Shown: piece after piece, positions 27,217-36,527 of the stretch
How the letters are laid out: every line of letters begins with the position of its first letter
Position numbering within the stretch: the first letter of the stretch is position 1
Source of the DNA: Acetobacter sacchari
GTDB lineage: Bacteria > Pseudomonadota > Alphaproteobacteria > Acetobacterales > Acetobacteraceae
NCBI RefSeq assembly: GCF_017377715.1
Contig: NZ_JAFVMF010000007.1
Span: 1-64,000 of the forward strand
DNA length: 64,000 nt
Direction: 5' to 3'
The notes under the pieces: model-generated
Database searches by the model: none
Seen by the model: the letters and a program-made list of their open reading frames with translations, nothing else
What the model was told of the DNA's origin: nothing
Program-made: the position numbers and the translations under genes

Positions 27217-27866
27217 CGCGTTCTGAGGCCCGGACTCTGGCGGGGCGCGCGCTTCTGCCAGCCTTGCTGCTGACAATGTGGTGCGGGTATGCCGCAGCCC
27301 AGACGCCTGCGCCGACCCCGCACGCCAGCGGTCATACGGATGCGCCCGCTCCGCCGGGTAAACCGGCGACTCCGTCTGCGAAGGCGTCGGACCGTCGCGA
27401 TGCGTTGGTGAAGGCTCTCGCGCAGGCGCACGACGAATCCGAGGCGACGGCGATAGCGGCGCAACTGGAAGAGATGCGTAGCCACGGCCTCGCGCCTGCC
27501 ACGATGCTGTTGCTGCGGCGGGCCAATCGGGAACTGTCTCAAGAGAAGCCTGGAGACGCCATCGAGGATCTTGGTGCAGCGCTGGCGTTGCAGGGGGACG
27601 CTGAAATCCTCTGGCGTCTGCGGGCGCAAGCGCGTCTCGCCACGGGCGACACCGACGGCGCCATCGGCGATCTTGGTGTGGCGCTACAACACGACCCGGA
27701 TGATGTCGGCGCCTGGCAACTTCTGGCGGCGACCGAAGAACAACGCGGAGACGGGCAGGCGGCGCTGAAAGCGTGGCGGCGCGCTCTGGAGCTTGATCCG
27801 AAAATGCCGGGCGGCGCGGCGCGTGAGGACAAACTGAAACTGAAGGCGTTCGGTCGGCCGACCTGA
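27183..27866 (+). CDS. Exported TPR-repeat protein
   Basis: About 227 residues if started at GTG 27183; other in-frame starts are GTG 27156 and ATG 27276. The N-terminus carries a hydrophobic signal peptide (ALLPALLLTMWCGYAAA) and a Pro-rich linker (TPAPTPHASG, APAPPGKPATP). The rest is helical with TPR-like units in the second half (GDAIEDLGAALALQGD, GDTDGAIGDLGVALQHDPDD, GDGQAALKAWRRALELDP). It is probably a periplasmic scaffold; no partner is evident. The rpmJ terminator lies inside its 5' end, which makes the start and promoter uncertain. Confidence 0.7.
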   Translation: MALLKEPYGGFSRSEARTLAGRALLPALLLTMWCGYAAAQTPAPTPHASGHTDAPAPPGKPATPSAKASDRRDALVKALAQAHDESEATAIAAQLEEMRSHGLAPATMLLLRRANRELSQEKPGDAIEDLGAALALQGDAEILWRLRAQARLATGDTDGAIGDLGVALQHDPDDVGAWQLLAATEEQRGDGQAALKAWRRALELDPKMPGGAAREDKLKLKAFGRPT

Positions 27867-27968
27867 AGGTTCTGTCAGTTGCGAGCCGTAGCGCTATAGA
27901 GAACCCGCGCGACGCTCTGCGGGGCAGGCCGTATCCGCGCAAGCGCAGCGGGATACGGCCACCGGACG

Positions 27969-28526
27969 TCAGTCGTTCGCCCCTGATGTGTTGCGCGAGG
28001 CTTCGAAGAGGAACCATGTGCGGCGCTCGGTCTCGTCGATCCAGTTCTCCAGCAGGCTGGTTGTCGCGCAATCGCCAGCATCGCTGGTCAGTTCATGCAC
28101 GGCGCGCATTTCGGTGGTGAGCAGCTTGTTGTCCTGACACAGCTCTGCGAGCATATCCTGCGCATCAACGTATTCAGCATTGTTGTCAGAAATACGCTGA
28201 AGTTTCGATATTTCGCTGATGGAGTGAAGCGTGGTCCCGCCGATCTTGCGCGCACGCTCGGCGATCGGGTCAGTCATTGCGAAAATCTGATCGCTCTGCT
28301 CATCAAGCAACAGGTGGTAGTCGCGAAAATGGCGACCGCTCATGTGCCAGTGAAAATTCTTCGTCTTGAGGTAGAGCGCGAACACGTCTGCGAGCAATGC
28401 GCGTAAAGAAGCCGAGATATTCTCGACGTTTTCAGCGCCAAGATCGGAGGGCGTGCCCAGAAAGTGATGAATTTGAGCCGCCTTCGCTGCGGCCGGCTTT
28501 GACTTTGATGTCTGTGCTTTCGCCAT
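27969..28526 (-). CDS. dps: Dps DNA-protecting ferritin-like protein
   Basis: A 185-residue Dps dodecamer subunit that oxidises and stores iron with peroxide and coats DNA. The ferroxidase signature is KNFHWHMSGRHFRDYHLLLDEQ (read in parts), with His and Asp/Glu positions conserved. The N-terminus is Lys/Ala-rich (KAQTSKSKPAAAKAA), the type of tail that binds DNA. It lies close to the oxyR/ahpCD block, and OxyR control is plausible though no site was identified. Confidence 0.95.
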   Translation of the reverse strand: MAKAQTSKSKPAAAKAAQIHHFLGTPSDLGAENVENISASLRALLADVFALYLKTKNFHWHMSGRHFRDYHLLLDEQSDQIFAMTDPIAERARKIGGTTLHSISEISKLQRISDNNAEYVDAQDMLAELCQDNKLLTTEMRAVHELTSDAGDCATTSLLENWIDETERRTWFLFEASRNTSGAND

Positions 28527-28699
28527 TTTTGCGGTCCTTGAGCATCTTCTGCAGCCGCCCGTAGCGGGCGACTGTGTTCAGGGCGTTCACCTGAAGCCTG
28601 CGGCGCTTGCGCGTCGCCGCTCGTCGGTTACGAGGCTCCCGCCCGAGACTGATGTCAACGCAGGACAGTTATTCGTGGCGCGTGTAACTGAGCATGCCG

Positions 28700-29656
28700 T
28701 CAGCTCCGGACCGTCTCATCTCTTTCAGAAGTGGCTGAGGCCAGCTGGGGTGCGACTGCAGCGGCGCTCGCCGTGCGGGCGGTTGTTCGGAAAGACGCCT
28801 GATACAATCCATGTCCCTCGCGCAGAACAGCCTGCGCGTCAGCGGTGAACTCGCCGCCGGGAAGATGAAGCGTGAGGCCAGCGAGCATCCGCGATCCCGC
28901 GCGCCCGTCCAGCCGCCCGCGAAGAAGGGTCAGCTTTGCTTCCTTTCCCGCCTCCGGCCATAACGGGATGATCTCGACGCTGCCTATTCCATGCGCCTCG
29001 CACGCCGCCAGAGCGGGGGCCAGCAATTCGGCGGGCAGGGCGAGCGTCAGCGAGCCCTTTGGTTTCAACAGACGGGCGAGGGCGTTCACCCAGGCGGGAA
29101 TCGTGTCGGGTCGCCTTCGTCGGGCCTGATCCCTACGGGTTTCGGACGACGCCGTGGCGTCGGGCCGCCACCATGGCGGATTGGCGAGCGCATGGTCGAA
29201 CCGGGTCGTCCCCATCGCGCCGAGGCGTTCAGGCAGGCTCGACGCGAGGATGTCTTCTTCGATAGCCGTCAGGCGCGAGCGACCATTGGCGGTAAAATTG
29301 GCGGTGGCGAGGGCGGCAGTGCCGGGATCGATTTCCACACCTACGCCAGTCAGGTCGGGAATCCGCTCGGTCAGACATAAAAGCCCGGCGCCAGCGCCGC
29401 ATCCCGCCTCGATAACGCGCTCTCCATTCCGCGCGGGAGTCAGCGCCGCCATCAGGACAGGTTCAAGCCCGGTGCGATAGCCGTGGCGGAACTGTCGATA
29501 GATCACGCGTCCGCCGAGGAGCGTTCCATCGGATATTTCATCCGGGAAGGCCTCGTGACCCACGTCGGAGGCTGAGCCTGCGTTCGGCTCGCCGCGCTGC
29601 GCCAGATGCGGTCCGGCGGAGGGGTAAGGCGAAGAGGTCACAGCTTGACCGTCCAT
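28700..29656 (-). CDS. TrmN6-like SAM-dependent methyltransferase
   Basis: A 318-residue class I methyltransferase. The SAM loop is EAGCGAGAGLLCL near residue 90, followed by VGVEIDPG and the catalytic ANPPWW motif characteristic of N6-adenine/N5-glutamine methyltransferases. The N-terminal YRQFRHGYRTGLEPVLMAA segment matches the tRNA1(Val) adenine-37 N6-methyltransferase group. ATG 29656 (MDGQAV) is used; the frame is open upstream but would run toward the divergent ispB-like gene. Target identity is inferred from the family only. Confidence 0.82.
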   Translation of the reverse strand: MDGQAVTSSPYPSAGPHLAQRGEPNAGSASDVGHEAFPDEISDGTLLGGRVIYRQFRHGYRTGLEPVLMAALTPARNGERVIEAGCGAGAGLLCLTERIPDLTGVGVEIDPGTAALATANFTANGRSRLTAIEEDILASSLPERLGAMGTTRFDHALANPPWWRPDATASSETRRDQARRRRPDTIPAWVNALARLLKPKGSLTLALPAELLAPALAACEAHGIGSVEIIPLWPEAGKEAKLTLLRGRLDGRAGSRMLAGLTLHLPGGEFTADAQAVLREGHGLYQASFRTTARTASAAAVAPQLASATSERDETVRS

Positions 29657-29822
29657 TGACCGCCGCTCATATGGTTGCACCAACGGGCGTCCTGCATCGG
29701 GAGAAAATCGTTTGCGCGCTGCAGCCAATCCTTCTGCGACTGATCGCGCCGGAAGTCCCGCCGTCGATACCCAGTCCGGCTCCGGGATCGCGTCGACAGA
29801 AGGAAAGGACGCGAAACATACA

Positions 29823-30878
29823 ATGAATTCTGGCGAAGAAGAGGCGACTGCTCAAGAGGGCGTCCATGACGGAGAGACGGCGCTGAGGGCGCTGGCCGAC
29901 TATCTTGCCGAGGATATGAAAGCTTGCAACCGCGAGATCGTCGCGCGGATGCAGAGTGAAGTCCCCTTGATTCCGCAACTGGCTGCGCATCTGGTCGCAG
30001 CTGGCGGCAAGCGGCTGCGTCCTCTGCTGGTGCTGGCTGCGGCCCGTCTGGCCGGGTACGACGTTCAGGGCGACGATATGCGTCATGTAGGCGTCGCCGC
30101 CTGTGTGGAGTTCATCCACACGGCGACGTTGCTGCATGACGACGTCGTCGACAACAGCCAGCTCCGGCGCGGCCTCGCCAGCGCCAACGCGGTCTTTGGC
30201 AACAAGGCTTCGGTTCTGGTCGGAGATTTCCTGTTCGCCCGCGCGTTCCAGATTCTGACCGCCGACGGTTCTCTACCGGTTATGGCGATTCTCTCTGCCG
30301 CGTCGGCGACTCTCGCAGAGGGCGAGGTCATGCAGATGACCACCCAGAACGACCTTTCCACCACGGTCGATCGCTATCTGCAGGTCATTTATGGCAAGAC
30401 GGCGGCCCTGTTCGCCGCCGCGTGCGAAACCGGCGCCGTCGTGGCTGGCGCGGACGAGCACGCGCGCGCAGCCTTGCGCGATTACGGCGCCAATCTCGGC
30501 ATGGCGTTTCAACTCGTCGATGACGCTCTGGACTATGCGGCCGATCAGGCGGTGCTGGGCAAGGCCGTCGGCGACGATTTCCGCGAAGGCAAGGTCACGC
30601 TTCCGGTGCTGGCGGCCTATCACGCTGGAAATGAAGAAGAGCGCGCTTTCTGGGTCAAGACGATCGAGGACAACGAGTCGCAGGTCGACGCCGATCTCGA
30701 CCGGGCGCTCGACCTTATCGCGAAAACGGACGCGATCGGTGTGACGATGGCGCGCGCGCGCGATTACGCGGAGAAGGCGTGTCAGGCGCTCGAAGGCGCC
30801 CGTATCTCGGGCGGCGACGATAAGCTGGCGGGCCTGTTGGTGGCCGTCGCGCGCTATACGGCCGTTCGCTCCAGATAA
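29823..30878 (+). CDS. ispB: Trans-polyprenyl diphosphate synthase (ubiquinone side chain)
   Basis: A 351-residue all-trans long-chain prenyl diphosphate synthase providing the ubiquinone tail. The two Asp-rich motifs are present: LLHDDVVDNSQLRRG (first) and LVDDALDYAAD (second), with GGKRLRP upstream and GDDFREGKVTLP downstream. ATG 29823 follows AGGAAAGGAC. Chain length (octa to deca) is not readable by eye; acetic acid bacteria usually make Q-9 or Q-10, so the symbol is by family. Divergent from the methyltransferase gene. Confidence 0.93.
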   Translation: MNSGEEEATAQEGVHDGETALRALADYLAEDMKACNREIVARMQSEVPLIPQLAAHLVAAGGKRLRPLLVLAAARLAGYDVQGDDMRHVGVAACVEFIHTATLLHDDVVDNSQLRRGLASANAVFGNKASVLVGDFLFARAFQILTADGSLPVMAILSAASATLAEGEVMQMTTQNDLSTTVDRYLQVIYGKTAALFAAACETGAVVAGADEHARAALRDYGANLGMAFQLVDDALDYAADQAVLGKAVGDDFREGKVTLPVLAAYHAGNEEERAFWVKTIEDNESQVDADLDRALDLIAKTDAIGVTMARARDYAEKACQALEGARISGGDDKLAGLLVAVARYTAVRSR

Positions 30879-31385
30879 TCCGATTCACAGTCAGGCGCCG
30901 TCGTCTGGCTGTTGGATATTTCACGGGCGATATGCCGCAGTGCATTTCGCTCGGACGCTCCTGACGATCACCCATCGATCATGCGGCGGCAGTCGCTGGC
31001 GAATTGATCTGCTTCGGTGAAAGCGGAGAGGGCGAGCGCAACTCTTGCCCAGGCGGCTCAATTCTTCGTCGCCGTGCGCGGCTTTGCGCGCTCGCCGCCG
31101 TTCAGCGGTTAATTCACCCACGAATTAGCGATTTGTCGGTTCAGGAGTACTTGTCGGTCAGGCGCTTCGCGTGATCCGTGCGGAAGTCCGCGCTTAATCG
31201 AGCGTTTCTGTCAGACTGAACGCCGTCATGGAACATCAACCAGTCGGAAAAAGGCCCAGCCACGCCAATAGACTGGCTTCACATCCGCGAAACAACGCAA
31301 ACGGCCGCGGTTCCAGCATTCCTCCACTGAGCATGGGTTCAAAGGAAATGCTCGAATCCCTATTCAATCGAGCATCTGCACCGCC
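30879..31385. other. Intergenic region between convergent ispB and murI
   Basis: About 500 bp between convergent genes with no convincing coding frame. One 8-bp inverted repeat (atgctcga / tcgagcat, 31348-31375, 12-base loop) lies near the murI end but lacks a T-run. Confidence 0.45.
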
Positions 31386-32312
31386 TCAAACGATCCCATT
31401 TGGCCGAGATTCGCTCTCGGTCTTTTCGGAGCGAACCCGCGTGTCCCGAGCAGGCCAGATTTCTACTGCCGCATAGCCGCAGCTGGCGAGACCGCGAGTC
31501 AGCGACGAGGGGCGCTCGGGCTGAGCGGTGAACCATGCCCGGCCTGTTCCTCCCACGTCTTCAGCGCCGCCTTCTGGTTTCGCGCCATCTGATCTGCACT
31601 CGGTTGTCAGGACCGTAGCGGTGCGTCTGGCGACAGCGTCCGCAGGATCCAGCCACGTCACCTCTGGCGGCGCCGCCTGCCGCAAGGCGTCGAGCAAAAA
31701 CGTGTAGTGCGTGCACCCTATGCCGACTGCGTCGATCCGGTCTCCGTTCTGTTGTTCGAACAGGCCGCGCAGTTCGCGGGCGATGACAGCCGGGTCGGCG
31801 GCTTCGCCCCGAAACGTCCGCTCGGCCATGTCCGCAAGGTGGCGCGCGCCGTGCGCGATCAGAACACAGTCCGGGGCGTATTGCTCCCGCAGGGCGGCGA
31901 CGTAGGGTCTGCGCACAGTGGCGCGTGTCGCCAGAAGGCCGATGACGCGGGTTTGGCTCAACCGCGCCGCCCAGCGTATCGGCGGCACGCAGCCGACGAA
32001 CGGGATGGTGGGGCAGGCGGCGCGCAGGCTGGCAAGCGCGAGCGTGCTTGCGGTGTTGCACGCGACGACTACGACGTCGGGGTTCAGGCGCCGCACGGCG
32101 TCGCTCAGAAGCGCCACGATATGGCGGATCAGCGTTTCGTCTTCCTGTTCTCCATAGGGAAACAGGGCGTTATCGGCGAGGTAGTCGATCCGTGCGCCCG
32201 GCAGGCGGTGGCGGAGGGCCGCGACGATCCCGAGCCCCCCGATGCCGGAATCGAACGCCAGCACGCGAAAGCGCGAAAAATCGTCGGGCAGGGAGATGGA
32301 AGGTTCGTCCAT
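31386..32312 (-). CDS. murI: Glutamate racemase
   Basis: Converts L- to D-glutamate for peptidoglycan. The 308-residue protein has the N-terminal FDSGIGGLGIV block, ALFPYGEQ, and both catalytic cysteines in ACNTAST and GIGCTHY. Length is somewhat above the usual 260-290 because of a C-terminal extension of about 40 residues (VGGTGRAWFTAQPERPSS region). It follows pyrE by 56 bp on the same strand. Confidence 0.94.
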   Translation of the reverse strand: MDEPSISLPDDFSRFRVLAFDSGIGGLGIVAALRHRLPGARIDYLADNALFPYGEQEDETLIRHIVALLSDAVRRLNPDVVVVACNTASTLALASLRAACPTIPFVGCVPPIRWAARLSQTRVIGLLATRATVRRPYVAALREQYAPDCVLIAHGARHLADMAERTFRGEAADPAVIARELRGLFEQQNGDRIDAVGIGCTHYTFLLDALRQAAPPEVTWLDPADAVARRTATVLTTECRSDGAKPEGGAEDVGGTGRAWFTAQPERPSSLTRGLASCGYAAVEIWPARDTRVRSEKTESESRPNGIV

Positions 32313-32368
32313 GGCGTCGCGCGGCGTCGAGGGTTGAGACCGGCGCGCCGGGGCGCGCCGCCGTGACG

Positions 32369-33124
32369 TCAGGAGTCGCGCGCAGTCTTCAGCGCGAGGG
32401 CTTCCTCAAGGCTGCCGACGCCGCCGTGCTTCGCGGACCACGCGCACGGATCTTCGAGGAAGCGCCGGACTTCGGTAGCGGCTTCTTCCGAGAAATACGG
32501 ACGCTCGGCGCAAGCCTCCAGCACGTCCCACCAGGTGCACAGCGAATGCAGCGTGATGCCCATGTCGGACAACGTGCGATGGGCGCCGGGGAACACGCCG
32601 TAGAAGAAGACCACGAAGGTGTGATGGACGATCGCCCCGGCGTCGCGAAGCGCCTTGGCGAAGCCGATCTTCGATGCGCCGTCGGTCGTCAGATCTTCGA
32701 CCAGCAGGGTGCGCATGCCTTCGGGCACGTCGCCCTCGATCTGGGCGTTGCGCCCGAAACCTTTCGGCTTTTTGCGGACATACGCCATAGGCGTCATCAT
32801 GCGGTCGGCGAACCATGCGGCGAACGGAATTCCCGCCGTTTCTCCGCCGACCACCGCGTCGATGCTTTCGTAGCCGACATGGCGACCGATTTTCTCGACG
32901 CCCAGCTCGACGATTTTGGCGCGGGCGCGCGGGAAGAAGATGATGCGGCGGCAATCGATGTAGACTGGGGATTTCCAGCCGGAGGTTAGTGTATAAGGAT
33001 CCTCGGGTCGGAAATTGACTGCCTTGATTTCAAGAAGAAGACGCGCAGTCGTGAGAGCGGCGTCGCGATCCCAAGCCGATGCGTCATTGCCCAGAACCGA
33101 TTCCTGTCCGATCATGTTTCCCAT
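32369..33124 (-). CDS. pyrE: Orotate phosphoribosyltransferase
   Basis: Makes OMP from orotate and PRPP in pyrimidine synthesis. The 251-residue protein shows SGWKSPVYIDCRR, AVVGGETAGIPFAAW, YVRKKPKGFGRNAQIEG and the PRPP loop TLLVEDLTTDGASK. Two nearby ATGs (residues 1 and 4) could start it. The C-terminal extension is typical of the alphaproteobacterial form. Probably co-transcribed with murI. Confidence 0.95.
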   Translation of the reverse strand: MGNMIGQESVLGNDASAWDRDAALTTARLLLEIKAVNFRPEDPYTLTSGWKSPVYIDCRRIIFFPRARAKIVELGVEKIGRHVGYESIDAVVGGETAGIPFAAWFADRMMTPMAYVRKKPKGFGRNAQIEGDVPEGMRTLLVEDLTTDGASKIGFAKALRDAGAIVHHTFVVFFYGVFPGAHRTLSDMGITLHSLCTWWDVLEACAERPYFSEEAATEVRRFLEDPCAWSAKHGGVGSLEEALALKTARDS

Positions 33125-33250
33125 GCCCCTCTATCCTCGCGCGCCTGCCGACGTCGTCGTGGCATAGACGGAGATGGGCGGAAAATCCATCGCCGCGCCC
33201 TTGAAACGCGGCTCAAAGGGGTAAGGCTGGCGATCGGGAGCGCCGATGAG

Positions 33251-34201
33251 ATGGAGAAAGAGGGTTCAGCCAGGGCGAGCCGCCCGACCGCCATGGCCAG
33301 ACATATTGCGCCCGACGCCGCAATCTGGGTGATCGAAACCGTTCGCGCGGGGCAGGTGGGGCAGGCTCACGCTCTGGCGGGAAGGCTCGGCAACTCTTTT
33401 CGGCGCGTGCGCGATGTGGCCACGGCCGAAGCGGATGGACAGCCGCCGCATCTCATTCTGACGTCAGGGGTCAATGGCGGTCTGGCCGGCCTCACCCTGG
33501 GGAGGCGTTTCGACGCGCCGGTCGTCCATTGCGCAAGCCAGTTCGCGCGGGTCACGCGCGGCAGGCCCTTCGATATGACGATCGTGCCGTCCGTTCGCCC
33601 GCGCGACCTGCGGGATGATCGCGTGATGTCGGTCTTTGGCCCGCTGACTCCGGTGTCGCCGATGCTGTTCGACCGGGCTCGCCGTCTCTGGAGCGAGCGC
33701 CTCGACCATTTGCCGGAACCGAGGATCGCCGCCGTTCTGGATTCAGGCGCGCATATGACCCCGTCGCTGGCTAATGAAAGCGCGCGGCGCCTCGCTCTCA
33801 TGGTGCAGGACCATTATGGCTCGGTCCTCCTTTCCGTCGCGGATGGGGTCTCGCGGGAGGTCGCCGACTCGTTCGTCGCAGGACTTGGTTCCTGCTTCAA
33901 TCTCGTCTGGCGGCATGGGGAGCCGGACGACGATCCGACGCTGGGCTTCATGGCCTGCTCCGACGCCGTGGTCGTGTTCTGCGGGAGGCCCGCGACGCTT
34001 GTCGATGCGGCGGCAAGCGATCTTCCCGTGTTCGTCGGGGAAGCGCCGGGGCTGTTTGGCACCCGTAACGCAATCGTCAAAAATTTGATAGCCGCCGATT
34101 ATGTGCGGGTGCTGGACGAAGGATTTTCGCCTTGGCCCAGGCAACCGCTGGACGAAGCCGGGCGAGCTGCGGCGTTTCTTCGTCAGCGCTTTGGGCTCTG
34201 A
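33251..34201 (+). CDS. ELM1/GtrOC1-family putative glycosyltransferase
   Basis: A 316-residue protein resembling the mitochondrial-fission ELM1 family (formerly DUF1022), common in alphaproteobacteria, with a GT-B-like fold proposed. Visible blocks are GQAHALAGRLG, HLILTSGVNGG, HCASQFARVTRGRPFDMTIVP (read in parts), GSVLLSVADGVSREV and the C-terminal FCGRPATLVDAAASDLPVFVGE. ATG 33251 is chosen; ATG 33293 is an alternative. The role, perhaps in envelope polysaccharide, is not established. Divergent from pyrE. Confidence 0.75.
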   Translation: MEKEGSARASRPTAMARHIAPDAAIWVIETVRAGQVGQAHALAGRLGNSFRRVRDVATAEADGQPPHLILTSGVNGGLAGLTLGRRFDAPVVHCASQFARVTRGRPFDMTIVPSVRPRDLRDDRVMSVFGPLTPVSPMLFDRARRLWSERLDHLPEPRIAAVLDSGAHMTPSLANESARRLALMVQDHYGSVLLSVADGVSREVADSFVAGLGSCFNLVWRHGEPDDDPTLGFMACSDAVVVFCGRPATLVDAAASDLPVFVGEAPGLFGTRNAIVKNLIAADYVRVLDEGFSPWPRQPLDEAGRAAAFLRQRFGL

Positions 34202-34319
34202 GCGCGCCGGGCATGCACGCGGCACGCGGTTGCCATACTTCAAGAGACTTGCGCCCGACGAAGCATTTCCATTAAACTGACGTAAGTTGCAATTAATTCT
34301 CAGTTTAAGGACTCGCTCC

Positions 34320-34559
34320 GTGGTCGTTGAAACCAGCCGGATTGCCCGCAAGTGCGAGCGCGCAGTGATCACCGCCTATCAGGAGCTGAAAGTGGTGGGA
34401 ATTAATGAGGTCTCGGCGTTCAATGCCTGTACGACCCTCTATCGTATCCACCATCCCGAGGCTTCGGTGAACGAGGCCCGCCGTCTGGTGTCAGAGTGGA
34501 TAGACCACCATATCGTCCGGCAGGCTCCGGGCCAGACCAACGGGTGCGACTGCCCCTGA
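34320..34559 (+). CDS. Small conserved-looking hypothetical protein
   Basis: A 79-residue protein starting at GTG 34320 behind AAGGA, ending 28 bp before a strong terminator. It is helical in appearance (RIARKCERAVITAYQEL, AFNACTTLYRIHHP, ASVNEARRLVSEWIDHH) and ends in a Cys-rich tail (NGCDCP). The good ribosome-binding site, terminator and amino-acid makeup support a real gene. No family was recognised. Confidence 0.7.
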   Translation: MVVETSRIARKCERAVITAYQELKVVGINEVSAFNACTTLYRIHHPEASVNEARRLVSEWIDHHIVRQAPGQTNGCDCP

Positions 34560-34587
34560 TCGGCGAGTCCCTTTTGGGAGCGCTTTG

Positions 34588-34620
34588 GCGCGGCGGGCTT
34601 CGGCCCGTCGCGCTTTTTTT
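34588..34620 (+). terminator. Strong intrinsic terminator
   Basis: An 11-bp stem (gcgcggcgggc / gcccgtcgcgc, one G-T wobble) with a TTCG tetraloop is followed by seven Ts. Confidence 0.92.
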
Positions 34621-34973
34621 GCCGATTACGCACTGGGGCTCCCGTAGGGTGAGCGGGGCGGACTTTCTACGGCTTTCGCTGGACCACACGAAGATGGCGC
34701 GTTCTCTTGGCGCCCGACTTGTCAGGCGATGGAGCGAATGGAGTTCGCCTGCTGGGGGTCAGGGGTCAGGGGTCAGGGCGGGGCGCCGTCAAAAGACGCC
34801 AGTTCAACGGCGGTGCTCAGCTGCCTTTTTAGTGAAGCATCTCCATCCGCCAGCAACGAGCGCGCCAAGGAAAGCTATGCCCGGACCAACTGAGCCCGAA
34901 TGGACTTTATGGAGGTGTGTAGGCCCTTCGCATGTTCCAAAGTAAGATGGCCGCCTCCAGAACATGCGCCATA
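34621..34973. repeat. Non-coding stretch with 7-bp tandem repeat
   Basis: About 350 bp without a supported gene. Three copies of gggtcag at 34756-34776 are followed by gggcgggg, echoing the heptad array and G-rich tail at 1-75. An inverted repeat gcatgttc / gaacatgc (34930-34937, 34960-34967) with a 22-base gap lies near the gltA terminator. Confidence 0.6.
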
Positions 34974-34980
34974 AACGCGA

Positions 34981-35007
34981 AAGGCGCGCCCGTAACCGGC
35001 GCGCCTT
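34981..35007 (-). terminator. Intrinsic terminator of citrate synthase gene
   Basis: A perfect 10-bp inverted repeat (aaggcgcgcc / ggcgcgcctt) with a 7-base loop begins 53 bp after the gltA stop; on the transcribed strand it is followed by ttcgcgttta. Confidence 0.75.
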
Positions 35008-35059
35008 GTCTGAAAAGCGGTCCCGCCAGCCTTTTAGGGCGGACGGGCAGGGGCAACGA

Positions 35060-36373
35060 TCAGCCGCGCTTCTCGACAGGGACGTAATCCCGACGTCCAG
35101 CGCCAAGATAGAGCTGACGAGGGCGGCTGATGCGCTGGCCGGGCTCCTCGATCATTTCCTTCCACTGGCTGACCCAGCCGGTGGTGCGCGCGACGGCGAA
35201 GAGAACGGTGAACATCGAGGTCGGGATGCCCATCGCCTTCAGGATGATGCCTGAATAGAAATCGACGTTCGGGTAGAGCTTGCGCTTGACGAAGTATTCG
35301 TCATGCAGGGCGATATTTTCCAGCTCGACCGCCAGTTCCAGCAGCGGATCGTCGGTGATGCCAAGTTCGGTCAGAACCTCGTGGCAGGTCGCCTGCATGA
35401 TCTTCGCGCGCGGGTCGAAGTTCTTGTAGACGCGGTGCCCGAAGCCCATCAGCTTCACGCCGCTGTTCTTGTCTTTCACCTTTTCGATGAAGTCAGGGAT
35501 GTTCTCCTTCGAACCGATCTGGGCGAGCATCTTCAGCACCGCCTCGTTCGCGCCGCCATGAGCGGGCCCCCACAGAGCTGCGACGCCCGCGGCGATACAG
35601 GCGAACGGGTTGGCTCCCGTCGATCCGGCCATACGCACGGTGGAGGTCGAGGCGTTCTGCTCGTGATCGGCATGCAGGATCAGGATGCGATCCATGGCGC
35701 GCGCCAGAACCGGATTGATCGTGTACGGCTCCGAGGGGCGCGCGAACATCATCGACAGGAAGTTTTCCGCGTAGCTGAGGTCGTTGCGCGGATAAACGAA
35801 GGCTTCGCCAATTGTGTATTTGTATGCCCATGCGGCGATGGTCGGGATCTTCGCGATCAGGCGCATAGCGGCCAGTTCGCGGTTCTCCGGCTTCGAAATA
35901 TCGTTGGCGTCAGGGTAGAACGCGGCAAGCGCGCCGACCGTGCCGCACAGGATCGCCATCGGATGGGCGTCGCGGCGATAGCCGTTGAAGAAATTGCGGA
36001 TCTGCTCGTGCAGCAGCGTGTGGTTGGTCAGGGTGCTGACGAACGCGGCGTATTCCGCCTTGTTCGGCAGTTCGCCGTTCAGCAGCAGATACACAAGCTC
36101 GGGGAAGGTCGCTTCGGTGGCGAGCTGCTCGATCGGATATCCGCGATGCAGGAGAACGCCTTCATCACCGTCGATGAACGTGATCTTGCTCTCGCAGGAA
36201 GCGGTCTCGCCGTAACCCGGATCGAATGTGAAGACGCCCAGATCGGCGGTAATGCGGCGGATATCGACGACATCCGGTCCAAGAACGCCCGTAAGAACCG
36301 GCAATTCGGCTGTTTTGTTTCCAAGCGTGATTGTGGCGGGTTGTCCCGTCACCCCGGTCTGCGACGCGCTCAT
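35060..36373 (-). CDS. gltA: Citrate synthase
   Basis: Condenses acetyl-CoA and oxaloacetate. The 437-residue hexameric-type (type II) enzyme has GYPIEQLA, the His motif [17 protein letters not shown], the block [15 protein letters not shown] and the second His motif [17 protein letters not shown]. In acetic acid bacteria this gene is aarA, needed for acetate resistance. It is monocistronic with a good terminator, and a 9-bp inverted repeat lies 26 bp upstream of its ATG. The aarC gene is about 2.4 kb away. Confidence 0.96.
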   Translation of the reverse strand: MSASQTGVTGQPATITLGNKTAELPVLTGVLGPDVVDIRRITADLGVFTFDPGYGETASCESKITFIDGDEGVLLHRGYPIEQLATEATFPELVYLLLNGELPNKAEYAAFVSTLTNHTLLHEQIRNFFNGYRRDAHPMAILCGTVGALAAFYPDANDISKPENRELAAMRLIAKIPTIAAWAYKYTIGEAFVYPRNDLSYAENFLSMMFARPSEPYTINPVLARAMDRILILHADHEQNASTSTVRMAGSTGANPFACIAAGVAALWGPAHGGANEAVLKMLAQIGSKENIPDFIEKVKDKNSGVKLMGFGHRVYKNFDPRAKIMQATCHEVLTELGITDDPLLELAVELENIALHDEYFVKRKLYPNVDFYSGIILKAMGIPTSMFTVLFAVARTTGWVSQWKEMIEEPGQRISRPRQLYLGAGRRDYVPVEKRG

Positions 36374-36398
36374 GGTGATACTCCTGCAACGATCCTGC

Positions 36399-36422
36399 CA
36401 CCAACCGGTTGTACGGTTGGTG
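36399..36422. promoter_or_regulatory. Inverted repeat in gltA leader
   Basis: caccaaccg (36399-36407) and cggttggtg (36414-36422) form a perfect 9-bp dyad with a 6-base spacer, 26-49 bp upstream of the gltA start codon. It could be an operator or, in RNA, a hairpin just before the ribosome-binding site. Confidence 0.6.
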
Positions 36423-36527
36423 ACGCTCCCCCCGGTTTTCCCCGATCAGAGATAAAACAGGAAGTCGAAGACGGGCGCTCAGTAGCTCACCTTGTTGCGA
36501 GGCAGGCCTCTGAGAGCGTTTTTCGGC

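Noticed and set aside
31348..31375. Terminator for murI or ispB
   Set aside because: The inverted repeat has a 12-base loop and no T-run on either strand.
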